Shown here: positions 1-9,800 of the stretch, in pieces | How the letters are laid out: the number at the start of each line of letters is the position of its first letter | Position numbering within the stretch: the first letter of the stretch is position 1 | Notes under the pieces: generated by a model | Database searches by the model: none | Seen by the model: only the letters and a program-made list of their open reading frames with translations | What the model was told of the DNA's origin: nothing | Program-made: the position numbers and the translations under genes | Source: Deltaproteobacteria bacterium UBA6601 | Lineage (GTDB): Bacteria > Myxococcota_A > UBA796 > UBA9615 | Direction of reading: 5' to 3' | Assembly (NCBI GenBank): GCA_002433485.1 | Contig: DJIF01000104.1 | Coordinates: 1 to 60,211 of the forward strand | Length of the DNA: 60,211 bases

Positions 1-1
1 C

Positions 2-76
2 GACGACAGCGCCGTGGGTGACGATGATGACAGCGCCGTGGGTGACGACGACGATAGCGCTGCTGCGTCGAACTAA
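2..76 (+). CDS. C-terminal tail of an Asp-rich repeat protein (5' end outside window)
   Basis: An open frame enters from the left edge and stops at TAA 74-76. It encodes a tail of DDDDSAVG units (two full copies plus a partial one) and ends in SAAASN. The codons vary (GAC/GAT) while the residues stay constant, which supports a genuine coding frame. Similar Asp-rich blocks occur elsewhere in this window just behind lipoprotein signal peptides or before PPC domains; here the block is at the very C-terminus. The function cannot be judged from 24 residues. It converges on the ABC permease gene, with only 7 bases between the stops. Confidence 0.6.
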   Translation, partial: DDSAVGDDDDSAVGDDDDSAAASN

Positions 77-83
77 GGAACCG

Positions 84-941
84 TCAGCGCGTTTGTGCTG
101 GACCAGCCTGGTTTTTCGGATCCAGGGCATCGCGGAGTCCGTCGCCCAGGAAATTGAAGCCGAGGACGACCAGCATAATGGCCAGTCCCGGGAATACTGA
201 GATGTGTGGGGCCACCAACATGTAGTGGCGGCCTTCGTTGAGCATGGCTCCCCAGGAGGGCACTTCGGGCGGTGCGCCAAGGCCTAGAAAGGACAGTCCT
301 GCTTCGGCCAGGATCGCGGTGGCCATGCCGAAGGTCGCTTGGACCAGCACCGGCGACAGCAGGTTGGGTGCAATCTCACGCGTCAGAATCCGGATTGGCC
401 CCATCCCCAGCGCTCGCGCGGCGGTCACATATTCCTGTTCCCGCAGGGTGAGCGTCTGGCCTCTTGCGAGTCTCGCGTAGCTGTTCCAGCCGGTGATGCA
501 GAGCGCCACGATGACCAGGTTAATTGAGCGCTGCTCGAACAGGGCCGTGATGAGTATTGCGAGGAGGATCCCGGGGAAGGCCTGAAAACACTCCAGGATG
601 AACATCAGGACTCGGTCGAGAGCCCCGCCGAAGTAGCCGGAGAGCATCCCCAGGGTGACACCGAACCCGCAGGAAATACCCACAACCAGGACCCCGACCT
701 TGAGGCTGATGCGGGCGCCATAGAGGACGCGGGAGAGAATGTCGCAGCCGCTTGGGTCTGCGCCAAAGGGATGGGCGGTTGAGATTGCCGCCAGCTCTGA
801 GCTGAGCATGCACTGATTGGGAGACATCGGTGCGAGTAGGGGAGCAAGAGCTGCGGCGGCCAGCAGGGCGCTCACAAGCAGCAAGCCAAAGCGTGCCATG
901 GGCTGTCGCCAGATTACTCGCATGAATCCTGCTGATGTCAT
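84..941 (-). CDS. Peptide-type ABC transporter permease, DppC/OppC family
   Basis: Inner-membrane permease of a dipeptide/oligopeptide-type ABC importer, 285 residues, the usual length for DppC. It has an N-terminal span (about 17-38), the family HPFGADPSGCDILSR region at 58-71, further spans, and an EAA loop around 170-193 (EYVTAARALGMG, ending in EIAPN) that contacts the ATPase. LSFLGLG at 216-222 and the NFLGDGLRDALDP motif near 263-275 are also typical. The gene overlaps the DppB-like gene by 4 bases, so the two are translationally coupled. No ATPase gene follows; the energising subunits must be encoded elsewhere. The substrate cannot be read from sequence; peptides or nickel are both possible for this family. 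Confidence 0.93.
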   Translation of the reverse strand: MTSAGFMRVIWRQPMARFGLLLVSALLAAAALAPLLAPMSPNQCMLSSELAAISTAHPFGADPSGCDILSRVLYGARISLKVGVLVVGISCGFGVTLGMLSGYFGGALDRVLMFILECFQAFPGILLAILITALFEQRSINLVIVALCITGWNSYARLARGQTLTLREQEYVTAARALGMGPIRILTREIAPNLLSPVLVQATFGMATAILAEAGLSFLGLGAPPEVPSWGAMLNEGRHYMLVAPHISVFPGLAIMLVVLGFNFLGDGLRDALDPKNQAGPAQTR

Positions 942-1930
942 TTGAGCTGCAGCCTGGGATTTAGGTGGGTGTAGAGGAGGTCGGTGGCGGTGTTGACCAG
1001 CAGGTAGCTCAGTGAGATCAGTAGGACGCAGCCCTGCAGGATTGGGACATCGCGACTGCGAATGGCCTGCAGCAGCTCTCTACCCAGACCGGGCCAGGCG
1101 AAAATCTCTTCGGTGATGATTGAGCCGGCGAGTAGCGCGCCGAATTGCAGACCGAGGATTGTGATGATGGGGATCATCGCGCAGCGTAGTGCATGGCGGG
1201 CGAGGACCTTCAGCTCGCTCAGGCCCTTGCTTCGGGCCGTGCGCAGGTAATCTTCGCCAAGAACGTCCAGAACGCTGGCGCGGGTTATGCGGGTCAAAAT
1301 CGCGCTCATGCCCAGGCCGAGTGTAATGGCTGGGAGGACTAAAGAGCTGGGACCGCGCGCTCCGGATACGGGCAGCCAGCCCAACTCGATGGAGAACAGC
1401 ATGATCAGCAATGGGCCAAGCCAGAAGTTCGGCATTGAGATACCGACCAGTGCGCCGAGCATGGAAGCTGAGTCGAGCCAGGAGTGCTGGCGCCAGGCTG
1501 CGAGCGTGCCCAGGGGAATGGCGATCAGCATTGCGACCAGCAGGGCAGATCCTGCCAGTAGCAGGGTGAAGACAAACTTGCCTTGGAGCCGGGCGAACAC
1601 CGGCTCGCGACTGTGTAATGAGCGCAGATCACCGCGTGCTAGGTCCTTGAAGAAGTAGCTGTAGCGCGTCTCCAGCAGCGTCTCGCGCAGTCGTTGGGTC
1701 AGACCGGCCTTGCTGGCTTGCGCCGACCAGGGCTTGAGGTTCAACAGGATGGGCTTGTCGAGATGTAGTTGTTGGCGCAGCTGGCTCCTACTCTCAAGGG
1801 CCGCGTTTTCGCCGATCATGAAGTCAACCGGGTCGCCGGGGATTAGGTTTACCAGGGCAAAGACCGCGGTAAAGACGACCCACAGCAGCGGTAGGGTCAG
1901 CAGGGCTCTGCCGAGCAGATAGTCTTTCAC
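938..1930 (-). CDS. Peptide-type ABC transporter permease, DppB/OppB family
   Basis: Partner permease to the DppC-like protein, 330 residues. Visible signatures: N-terminal span with LIPGDPVDF near 29-37, EAA loop around 227-250 (DYLRTARSKGLSELKVLARH), the EEIFAWPGLGRELLQAI region at 274-290 and the terminal NTATDLLYTHLNPR block near 313-326. Residues about 62-105 form a larger periplasmic loop than in the short family members. ATGA overlaps join it to the binding-protein gene upstream (1927-1930) and to the DppC-like gene downstream (938-941), so the three form a tight operon transcribed leftwards. Confidence 0.93.
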   Translation of the reverse strand: MKDYLLGRALLTLPLLWVVFTAVFALVNLIPGDPVDFMIGENAALESRSQLRQQLHLDKPILLNLKPWSAQASKAGLTQRLRETLLETRYSYFFKDLARGDLRSLHSREPVFARLQGKFVFTLLLAGSALLVAMLIAIPLGTLAAWRQHSWLDSASMLGALVGISMPNFWLGPLLIMLFSIELGWLPVSGARGPSSLVLPAITLGLGMSAILTRITRASVLDVLGEDYLRTARSKGLSELKVLARHALRCAMIPIITILGLQFGALLAGSIITEEIFAWPGLGRELLQAIRSRDVPILQGCVLLISLSYLLVNTATDLLYTHLNPRLQLK

Positions 1931-3483
1931 AGCGGTGGCTCTCCCTCGCTCTTCCAGGCTCTACTCAGGCTGCTGAGATCGGCGAATGGATTGGCTGCAA
2001 AGTCGTGCACATTGGCTCGGGTGACCGCCACCGTGTGCTGGTACCAAAGGGGCAGCAGTGGGATTTCAGCGGAGGTAATCGCCTGGACTTCGGAGTAGGC
2101 CCGGCGGCGCTGCTCAAGTTCACCTGCTCGGCGCCCCAGGTCTAGCAGCTCATCGACTCTAGGGTTGTGGTAGCGAGGTCGGTTAGCGCCGTCGGGGGGC
2201 ATGGAGTCACTGTGAAACACGTAGCGGTACCAGTCGGGATCAGTGACTCCGACTGCAGAGAGACTGTACAGGTCGAAGTCGCCCTGCTTGATGTCGGAGA
2301 AGAACACTCCCCACTCGTTGGATCGGACTTCCAATTCGATCCCAACGTCCGCTAGTTGGCGTTGGAAGATTCGCGCCACATCCACAGCCGTCTGGTCCAT
2401 GGATGTTCGATACACCAGCTTAAGTCTGGCCTCGCCTTTGCTGCCATAGTGGAGCCCCGCTGCTTCGAGCAGCTGCCGGGCGCGTTCTGGATCGTAGTCG
2501 TAGTGCTGGCTGGCTGGAGAGAAGGCCCATGAGTCGGGCAGCAGAAAGCTATCTGCCAAGTCTGCTAAGCCGCGGAGCTTGTAGCGGATGATGTCTTCTC
2601 TGTGGATGGCGTGGGCGATCGCCTGACGCACTCTCAGGTCATCCAGGGGAGGATGGTGGAGGTTGAAGGCGAGGTATTTGGACAGAGTTGAGGGCCCTGT
2701 TTGAACCCTCAAATCGGGCTCTTTTTTGAGGCGTTCTACGACATGGGGGGGCAGGTCGTTCTGGCTTAGGTCAGCGCTGCCATGCAGCAACTCAAGTACT
2801 CGGACCGTTGCGTCAGGAACGACCCGAAAGCGCAGGGTCTCAAGTCGCGGTTTGCCGTTGAACCAGTGGTGGTTTCGACGCAATAGGAGCTGTTCGCCAT
2901 TCACCTCTCCGGCAAATGCGAACGGACCGCTGCCAATGAGTTCATTACGGAAATCGAGCCCTTGTTGCCGCAGGCTAGCAGCAGGGGCGATACCTACTCC
3001 GGCGAGAACCTGTGGGAAGGGGGCGTAGGGGCGCTTGAGGCGGAACACCACTTGATGGGAGTCGGGTGCTCTGACCTGCTCAATCGGTTCCAGAAACTGG
3101 CGTTTGATGCTGCCCAGGGTCGGATCGAGGATCGAGTTATAGGTGGCTACTACATCTTCGGCCGTCAGGCGTCTTCCGTCGTGGAACAGGACATCTCTGC
3201 GCAGGGTAATGGCCCAGGTTCGCTCGTCGAGCTGGTCGACGGCCCGGGCCAGATGAGGTTGTAGAACACCATTGCCGTCGCGTTGTAGCAGCGGTGAGAA
3301 GATGAGGTGCGAGATCTTGTCCGACCAGGCGTCGGAGGCGAGGCGTGGATCGAGATTGCTGGGGCGTGCCCCGATCACAATGGTCAGCTCATCAACCTTG
3401 CTCTGGGACGGTGCTCTGCAGCCGCTCACGACGAACAGCAGACAGAGCAGCATGGCAAGGACTCGGCAAATGGATTTCTCCAC
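1927..3483 (-). CDS. Peptide-binding lipoprotein of the ABC importer (SBP_bac_5 family)
   Basis: Extracytoplasmic solute-binding protein for the permeases downstream. I place the start at GTG 3483 (518 residues) because it yields a clean lipoprotein signal peptide with lipobox VVSGC (Cys22). The longer frame to ATG 3531 would add 16 residues rich in Arg and His before the hydrophobic core. The family motif FHDGRRLTAEDVVATYNSI lies at about 100-118, followed by the typical SBP_bac_5 body with FNLHHPPLDDLRVRQAIAHA in the middle. No ribosome binding site precedes GTG 3483, but a TATCAT box ends 6 bases before it, suggesting a leaderless transcript. As a lipoprotein in a diderm it is probably anchored in the inner membrane facing the periplasm, but that is inference. 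Confidence 0.9.
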   Translation of the reverse strand: MEKSICRVLAMLLCLLFVVSGCRAPSQSKVDELTIVIGARPSNLDPRLASDAWSDKISHLIFSPLLQRDGNGVLQPHLARAVDQLDERTWAITLRRDVLFHDGRRLTAEDVVATYNSILDPTLGSIKRQFLEPIEQVRAPDSHQVVFRLKRPYAPFPQVLAGVGIAPAASLRQQGLDFRNELIGSGPFAFAGEVNGEQLLLRRNHHWFNGKPRLETLRFRVVPDATVRVLELLHGSADLSQNDLPPHVVERLKKEPDLRVQTGPSTLSKYLAFNLHHPPLDDLRVRQAIAHAIHREDIIRYKLRGLADLADSFLLPDSWAFSPASQHYDYDPERARQLLEAAGLHYGSKGEARLKLVYRTSMDQTAVDVARIFQRQLADVGIELEVRSNEWGVFFSDIKQGDFDLYSLSAVGVTDPDWYRYVFHSDSMPPDGANRPRYHNPRVDELLDLGRRAGELEQRRRAYSEVQAITSAEIPLLPLWYQHTVAVTRANVHDFAANPFADLSSLSRAWKSEGEPPL

Positions 3484-3489
3484 GGACCG

Positions 3490-3495
3490 ATGATA
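3490..3495 (-). promoter_or_regulatory. Putative -10 box for a leaderless transcript
   Basis: TATCAT on the minus strand, 6 bases upstream of GTG 3483. There is no purine-rich ribosome binding site in between and no convincing -35. One of a recurring set in this window. Confidence 0.35.
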
Positions 3496-3631
3496 GCGCG
3501 GGTGGCGTTGACGGATCGGCGTGAGAAGCATTACCGTGCACTGTCGCGCACGCGCGCTCTAAAAAGTGGTGTGCAGCATGTACGCGGGAGGCGGCGGAAA
3601 GTTCCGTCAGGTCCCGTTTTGGGAGTTTCAG

Positions 3632-4414
3632 ATGAGACGAAGGTCCGTTATTCAAAGTCTCCTTGCACTGGTCTTGTTGCTGGGCAGTACCTCGGTGGGC
3701 GCTGCTGAGGCTGAGCAATTCGAGGGTGAGGCTCTCCGAGTTCAGGAAGCGGAAGACTCAGGGCAAGCTGCTCCAGCTGCTCCAGCTGCTACGGATGGCG
3801 GTGGGGCCGCTGAGGAAAAGGCCGCCGCTGATGTGGAGATGAGCATCTACCGCGAGTTGAAGACGGTCGAGACTCAGGTCGATTCCCTGAAGGAGAAGGT
3901 CTTCCGTAGCAAGGCGCGCCTGCTGCTGCTTGAGGAGAAGGTGATTCGTGGGGTGGTATCTGGCGCCAAGGCGGTATTGCGACACGTCAACACCCTGGGG
4001 CCTGCCTACGCACTTGACTCCATCACCTATTACTTCGATGGCAATCCCATCTATCAGAAGACCGATGCGGGGACCAAGGGTTCCTTGAGTAAGGAACGTA
4101 AGGTGCAGATCTTCGAGTCGAACATTCCGCCCGGCAATCACACCTTGAGCGTTACGGGAGTCATCAAGGGCCAGGGAAGCGGCCTCTTTTCTTACTTGAG
4201 TGACTACAGCTTTCAGTTCTCTTCGTCCTATTCCTTTGTTGCCGAGGATGGCAACACCACGCGGTTGGATTCGGTGCTCTACAAGAAGGGTGGCGTTCTG
4301 GCGGACTATGTTGAAGGGCCTGCAGTGGACTTCCGCTTTCGCGGAGGCAAAGGCAAGAAGGCCGACGACGATGCCGGGGACAGCGGCGCTGACACTGCGT
4401 CAGAGACTCAGTAA
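3632..4414 (+). CDS. Secreted coiled-coil protein, first gene of the Glt/Nfs-like cluster
   Basis: 260-residue exported protein of unknown function. The start ATG 3632 is chosen over ATG 3566 because GGGAG lies 6 bases upstream and it opens directly onto a signal peptide (about 1-24, cleavage near VGAA). After an Ala/Pro/Glu-rich linker (25-67) comes a short coiled coil (about 68-105, heptad-like leucines and KTVETQVDSLKEKV) and then a beta-rich domain (about 115-240) containing YYFDGNPIYQK and NIPPGNHTLSV. The tail is charged (KKADDDAGD). It lies 12 bases upstream of the first TPR gene. Proteins of this layout, often mislabelled dihydrolipoamide acetyltransferase, are from memory seen near such TPR clusters in myxobacteria. 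A role as a periplasmic scaffold is inferred from the neighbours only. Confidence 0.8.
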   Translation: MRRRSVIQSLLALVLLLGSTSVGAAEAEQFEGEALRVQEAEDSGQAAPAAPAATDGGGAAEEKAAADVEMSIYRELKTVETQVDSLKEKVFRSKARLLLLEEKVIRGVVSGAKAVLRHVNTLGPAYALDSITYYFDGNPIYQKTDAGTKGSLSKERKVQIFESNIPPGNHTLSVTGVIKGQGSGLFSYLSDYSFQFSSSYSFVAEDGNTTRLDSVLYKKGGVLADYVEGPAVDFRFRGGKGKKADDDAGDSGADTASETQ

Positions 4415-4426
4415 CGCAGGGTAAAG

Positions 4427-6880
4427 GTGGCGAGGGTGAACAAGTCGGCGAGGCACAGAAGACTGCCGCTAAGGCTCCTGTTAGGAGTCGCTGGTGCGGC
4501 TCTTTTGCTCAGCGCTCTTCCGGCCTCGGCTCAGGACGTTCGGGTCAGCGCGCTTGAGAACGATCTATCCCTGGTCGAGACCGAGGTGGTTGCTCTTGAA
4601 CGACGTATTCAGCAGATGCGCGGCGAACTCTCCTCTGGAGCGTTAACCCGTAGCGATCGTCTGACTACAGAGCGTTTTAATGAAGCTCGTTATGCTTATC
4701 TGGTAGAGGACTACGAGCGCTGCGCTCTGCTGTTTTTCTCGTTGCTTGAGAATAAGGACCTCAAGACCGACTCTCGGCTTCCTGAGGCGCAGTGGTACCT
4801 GGGAGAGTGCCTCTACCTCGATGGCAACCTGATCCCAGCTCAGGATCAGTTTCGTACCATCGTGGATATGGGTGCAACTCACCCCTTTTACGGTGAGAGC
4901 CTACTCAGCTTGATTGAGATCTACGGCCGAACTGGCGAGTTGCAGCAGTTCAATTACTACTACAACAACTTTGTCAGCTCAGCTCAGCAGAACAACGCGA
5001 CTTCTTTGCGCATTCGTTACCAGATGGCCAAGACCCTTTATCGACAGGGCAAGTTTGCTGAGGCTCAGGCGATCTTTCGGAACTTTCCGCGCGGCTCGAC
5101 CTACACCCCACAGGCTCGCTACTTCAGTGCTGCCATCGTGGTCGCGGAGGGTCTTAAAGACATCATGGATGGGGATCAGCTGGCGGGTACCCAGAAGTAC
5201 CAGCAGGCCATCTCGGGCCTGACTGAAGTTCTGACCTTGCCGGTCTCGACCCCTGAGCATCGTGATGTGATGGACCTGACCCATCTGGCCATTGGTCGGC
5301 TCCAGTATGAGTTGGGCGACATCCCGGCCGCGATCGCCGAATACACGGCGGTCTCCTCAGAGTCAGCATTCTATGATGATGCTCTCTATGAGCTGATCTG
5401 GGCCAACATCGAGGCTGCAACCCAGGAGCCGGTGGACTTTGTGCGCGCCAGAAAGCTACAGGAGGCTTTGCGCGCAGTAGAGATCTTCAACCTTGCTTTT
5501 CCCGGCGATGTTCGCGAGTCAAAGCTTCGGCTGCTTGGTGCTCAGGTCCAGCAGAAGATGGAACAGTGGGATCTAGCCATTGAAGAGTTCGAGAATGCTT
5601 CCGGGCACTTCGAGGATCTGGCCACTTCATTGGCTGCCATTGTCTCCTCTGGCGCCGATCCAATGGTCTATTTCAATCAGCTGGTAGACGATCAGCGCTA
5701 TGTTGCCGAAGCTGAGCTGACTGTGCCGCCGGCCGCTCGCTTGATGGCGCGCGACGATGAGCGGGTCGCTGATGCGGTGGTGGTCTCCGGTGACCTGTAC
5801 AAGCAGCAGGATGCCCTCGAAGATGCGGTTGGCCTGCTTGAGGTGCTCGAAGAGGCGCTGTATGGCAGCGAGACGATCGGCATCATTCAGACCTACCGCA
5901 TGCAGCGGCAGCAACTTTCTTCCGCTGTAGCAGCGGCTCTTCTGCTGCGGTCGCGGTTGGTCGATATTGAGATGCTCTATCTCGAAGGCGCTGTTGATGG
6001 CGGAGCGAAGAAGGATCTGGTTCGTATTCGCGATAGTCGCGAGGAGAGCGAGGGCAAGGCTTCTGGACTGACCAGAATGCGAAATTCCTCGGTTGAGCGC
6101 CAGCAAGCCTTCAATATGCAGGCTCAGGCAGTGGAAGGTCGCGTTTATCACGTTGAGATAGCAGTGAGTGATCTACTGGCTCAAGTCTCTGCTATTGAGG
6201 AGTATCTGCTCGGTGCTCGAAAGCGAGGCGAGCGGACTCGGGAGGAAGAATCTTCGATTCGCAGTGAGCTGGAGGTCGAGCGGGCCAGCCTGACCGAACT
6301 CCGCTCCCAACTGGCCGCCCTCAAGCGTCGTCTGGAGCCGAGGATCCTGACCGCACGGCTGGTCAATGAGAGCACCGCTGGAGAAGAGCTGATGCGGGGC
6401 GACGCAAGTCAGGAGTTGATGGCGCTTGAGCGCAGGCTGGCGCGCCTTCGCCGCAATATCAGTAGCGATCGCAGCAATTTCCTGACTCGCTTGAATGCGA
6501 CTCGCTCTCGGCTCCTGGAGTTGGAGCGAATTGCCGAGGATGCGCGCAATCTTATGGATCGTGCTGAAGCGGTTGAGGTGGATGAGATCAAGGCGGAGGT
6601 CGAGTTTCAGCGGCGGATGGTTGTAAACCTCCAAAAGGAGGGCAGCGGGATCGCCACTGAGAACCAGGAGGTGAGTGGCCGGATTGGTCGGCACGCTTTC
6701 AAGCGGGTGGCGGACTTCTATCAGGACATGTTGGCGCGTGCCGATATGGGAATTATCGATGTCTATTGGTATCGAAAGGAGTCCACATCTCAGTCCAAGC
6801 GTGAGATGGCCCGGGACAAGAATCGGCAACTACGAGCGCTCGAGGCGACCTTCTCTGGGGTCGTTGAGGAGGACAACTAG
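4427..6880 (+). CDS. Periplasmic TPR and coiled-coil protein of the Glt/Nfs-like cluster
   Basis: 817 residues starting at GTG 4427. Signal peptide 1-35 with cleavage after PASA. The mature protein begins with a short coiled coil (about 42-65, ETEVVALERRIQQMRGEL), continues with TPR-like helical repeats (about 80-420: LPEAQWYLGECLYLDGN, RIRYQMAKTLYRQGKFAEA and similar) and ends in a long Arg/Glu-rich coiled coil (about 560-800). This suggests a rod-like periplasmic element with a protein-binding end. The gene ends in TAGTG, sharing one base with the next start, so translation is coupled. By position and architecture it resembles TPR components of the Myxococcus Glt (gliding) and Nfs (spore coat) complexes; I do not assign a specific subunit. 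Confidence 0.85.
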   Translation: MARVNKSARHRRLPLRLLLGVAGAALLLSALPASAQDVRVSALENDLSLVETEVVALERRIQQMRGELSSGALTRSDRLTTERFNEARYAYLVEDYERCALLFFSLLENKDLKTDSRLPEAQWYLGECLYLDGNLIPAQDQFRTIVDMGATHPFYGESLLSLIEIYGRTGELQQFNYYYNNFVSSAQQNNATSLRIRYQMAKTLYRQGKFAEAQAIFRNFPRGSTYTPQARYFSAAIVVAEGLKDIMDGDQLAGTQKYQQAISGLTEVLTLPVSTPEHRDVMDLTHLAIGRLQYELGDIPAAIAEYTAVSSESAFYDDALYELIWANIEAATQEPVDFVRARKLQEALRAVEIFNLAFPGDVRESKLRLLGAQVQQKMEQWDLAIEEFENASGHFEDLATSLAAIVSSGADPMVYFNQLVDDQRYVAEAELTVPPAARLMARDDERVADAVVVSGDLYKQQDALEDAVGLLEVLEEALYGSETIGIIQTYRMQRQQLSSAVAAALLLRSRLVDIEMLYLEGAVDGGAKKDLVRIRDSREESEGKASGLTRMRNSSVERQQAFNMQAQAVEGRVYHVEIAVSDLLAQVSAIEEYLLGARKRGERTREEESSIRSELEVERASLTELRSQLAALKRRLEPRILTARLVNESTAGEELMRGDASQELMALERRLARLRRNISSDRSNFLTRLNATRSRLLELERIAEDARNLMDRAEAVEVDEIKAEVEFQRRMVVNLQKEGSGIATENQEVSGRIGRHAFKRVADFYQDMLARADMGIIDVYWYRKESTSQSKREMARDKNRQLRALEATFSGVVEEDN

Positions 6881-9800
6881 TGGCCCGTCATCTAATAGTT
6901 CTGGCCGCGTTGACCCTGGTTGCGGAGCTTGGCACCACTTCTGTGGCGTTGGCTCAAGACGCGGAGGATACGAGCGTAGTTGCTGGCGAAGTTCGTGAGC
7001 AGACCGCTGATGAGCGCTTTGAGTGCGTGCCTCCAGAGAAGCCAGAGTTGGCTCCGGAAGATCTCGGCTTTGATCAATACGCCTTGCCTCTGGACCCGGT
7101 CGTTGCAGAGCAGCAGGGTTCAAGTGCGCCAACCAACAGCAGTAGCCCGGTTGGTGGAGAGAGTGAACAGCCCACCTCGGTCGTCGAAGACACGCCTCCC
7201 GACCCCCAAGAGCTGGATGCATGGCGGGCTGCAGTCGAGCGTTATAAGGCGCGGACAGGGGAATTCACCGCTGAGGTTTCGCGGCTTATCCGGCGCGACT
7301 TTGATGAAGAGATCTCCCAGCTTCGGGTTGGCTACGACAACATGGTTGAGCGAGCTGATCTTGAAGAACGGCTGCTTCGCGAGAAGGCCATTGATGCTCA
7401 TGAGGCCTTTGTCGCCAAGCACCCGAACTCCACCTATACGGCGCGGCGAATGTTCCGTTTGGCAGAACTTTACTTCGAGCGGTCGGAAGAAGAGTTCCTG
7501 GCTGAGAGTGTTAAGTACGACGATCTGGTTGACCTGTTTGATGCGGGCAAGGTCGAGTTTCTCCCGGAACCGCCGGAGAAGGACTATCGGCGCTCCATTG
7601 CCCTCTACAAGAAGATCATTCGAAACTTCAAGAATTATGCGGATCTCGGAGCTGTCTATTACATGCTGGGCTATTGCTACAGCGATGAGGCCGGCCGACA
7701 CCTGGACCCGCAGCGTGCCGCTGATGTCTATCGAGACTTGTTGGCCAATGTTCCGGTCAGCGAGTATCGGGCACAGGCGTATTTTCGGCTTGGTGACCTC
7801 TACTTTGAGGAAAATGACACCGATCGGGCGCTGGATTATTACGACCAGATTCTCGGTGAGTTCGATCGCAAGCAGGTGGACGACCCGCTGACCCGGGGTG
7901 AGGAGAAGCTCTATGAGCTGGCCCTGTATAAGGTTGCCTGGTCGCTCTACAAGCTCGACCGTCTTGACATTGCCATGGATCGTTTCATGGAACTCATCGA
8001 CTGGGCGGAGGCCAAAGAAGCTCGAACCGGACGAGGTGCTGACCTGAAGCTTGAGTCCATTCGTTATCTGGCGATCTCCATATCCGACGTCGCCACCGAG
8101 CAGGGTGTCTCGCCCATCGGCCCGGCCTCTCGTTTGTTGGGGCAGAGCGGTGAGCGAGCCTGGCACTATGAGGTCCTCAAGGAGCTGGCCGGAATCCTCA
8201 AGGATCAGGCTCGCTACGACGAGGCTATCGAGGCCTACCTCTATCTGCAGCAGCGTTTTCCTTTGAGTCCTGATGGTCCTCAATTTCAGAACAATGTCAT
8301 CGTGCTCTACAACAATCTGGTTCCACCGGACCCCAAGGCGGCGGCTGATGCTCGGGTGCAGCTGACCAACCTCTATGGGCTGAACAGCCCCTGGTACGAG
8401 GCTAACAAGAACAACAAGGACGCTATTGCCCTGGCCACCCAGTACATTCTTGAGGCTCTTGAGTCGGTGGCGTACACCTATCATCAGGCTGCTCTGGACA
8501 GTGGCCAGGCCGCCGATTACATGCTGGCTGCTCAGAAGTACGAGGAGTACCTGGCCCGTTATCCCTTTGCCAAGAATGCCTACGAGCTGAGCTACAACCT
8601 GGCGGAATGTTACTTCTGGATCGGTGGTGACCTGGTCAAGGACGAAGATGGCCAGATGGTGAGTGGCTGGGAACGGGCGATTGCCCAGTACAGCAAGCTG
8701 TTTGGCTTTCCTGAGGATGAGTACCGTAAGGACGCCATTCTCGGGATCATGTACTCGTACAACTTCATCTGGAAGGCGCGAGAGGGGGGCTACAAGACCA
8801 ACCCGGCGGCTCTGGCCAATCTCAGGCCGCCTCTGGGAGAGACCGTCGAGTTTGCGGCGCTTCCCATCTCTGAGCTGTCCAAGAACTACATCCAGTCGGT
8901 GCGCTGGGTCCAGCGTGAGATCACTGACTTCGAGGAAGTAGCAGTCGTACTCTACGATGTCGGTGAGCTCTTTTATTACGCCAACTACCTGGATCACGCT
9001 CGAGAGGTCTTCAACAACATTGTCCAGGACTATCCGTCTACGGACTTTGCCGCCTTTGCAGCGGGCCGGATCGTCGATTCTTATCTCTATACTGGCGACC
9101 TGACCAAGATGCGTGAGTCTACCGAGCGTTTTGCTGCGCTTGAGTTAGGTAGTGACGCGGCCCTGGCAGAAGAGCGCAACCGAACCTTTGCCGGTCTGGC
9201 CCGAGACTCGCTGTTTAAGGAAGGCGAGATGGCCTATGAGACCGAGAGCTACGAGTGCGCTCTCACCTCATTCCTGGACTACTTTGACCTGTACGGAGAT
9301 CGGGGTACGGCCAAGGACATGCAGAATATCGATCTGGTGGTCTACAACGTCGCTCAGGCCTACTCGAAATTAGGTCGGACCGATGAGTCCAACCAGTACT
9401 TTGAACTACTATTGGCACGCTTCCCCGAGTCGTCCCAGGCGGTGGACACTTTCTGGCGAATGGCTTCCAACTACGAGCGGGTCCTAGAACTCGAGAAGGC
9501 CGTTGGTTATTACGAAGACCTGCTCGCCTATCACCCAGGTGATGATGGGTCTGCGGATGCACTGGCCAACGCCGCCTTCCTCAAGACCGGGCTAAAGCGG
9601 TTTGGAGATGCTGCCAACTCCTTTGAGCGCTATCACGATGACTACTCCGATAAGGAAGACGCTAAGGATCTGCTGTTTAAGTCTGCCGAGCTTTTTGAAG
9701 TTGCGGGCAATGCCAATGATGCAACTCGTGTCTATAAGCGCTGGCTGAAGCTCTATGGAGTGGATGACCCGGACGGTTGGGTGGAGACTCAGCGTAAGTT

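Noticed and set aside
7120..8997. 625-codon open frame antisense to the large TPR gene
   Set aside because: No start context and no recognisable domain, and it lies fully inside a gene with a signal peptide and clear TPR repeats. GC-rich codon use leaves the antisense frame open by chance.
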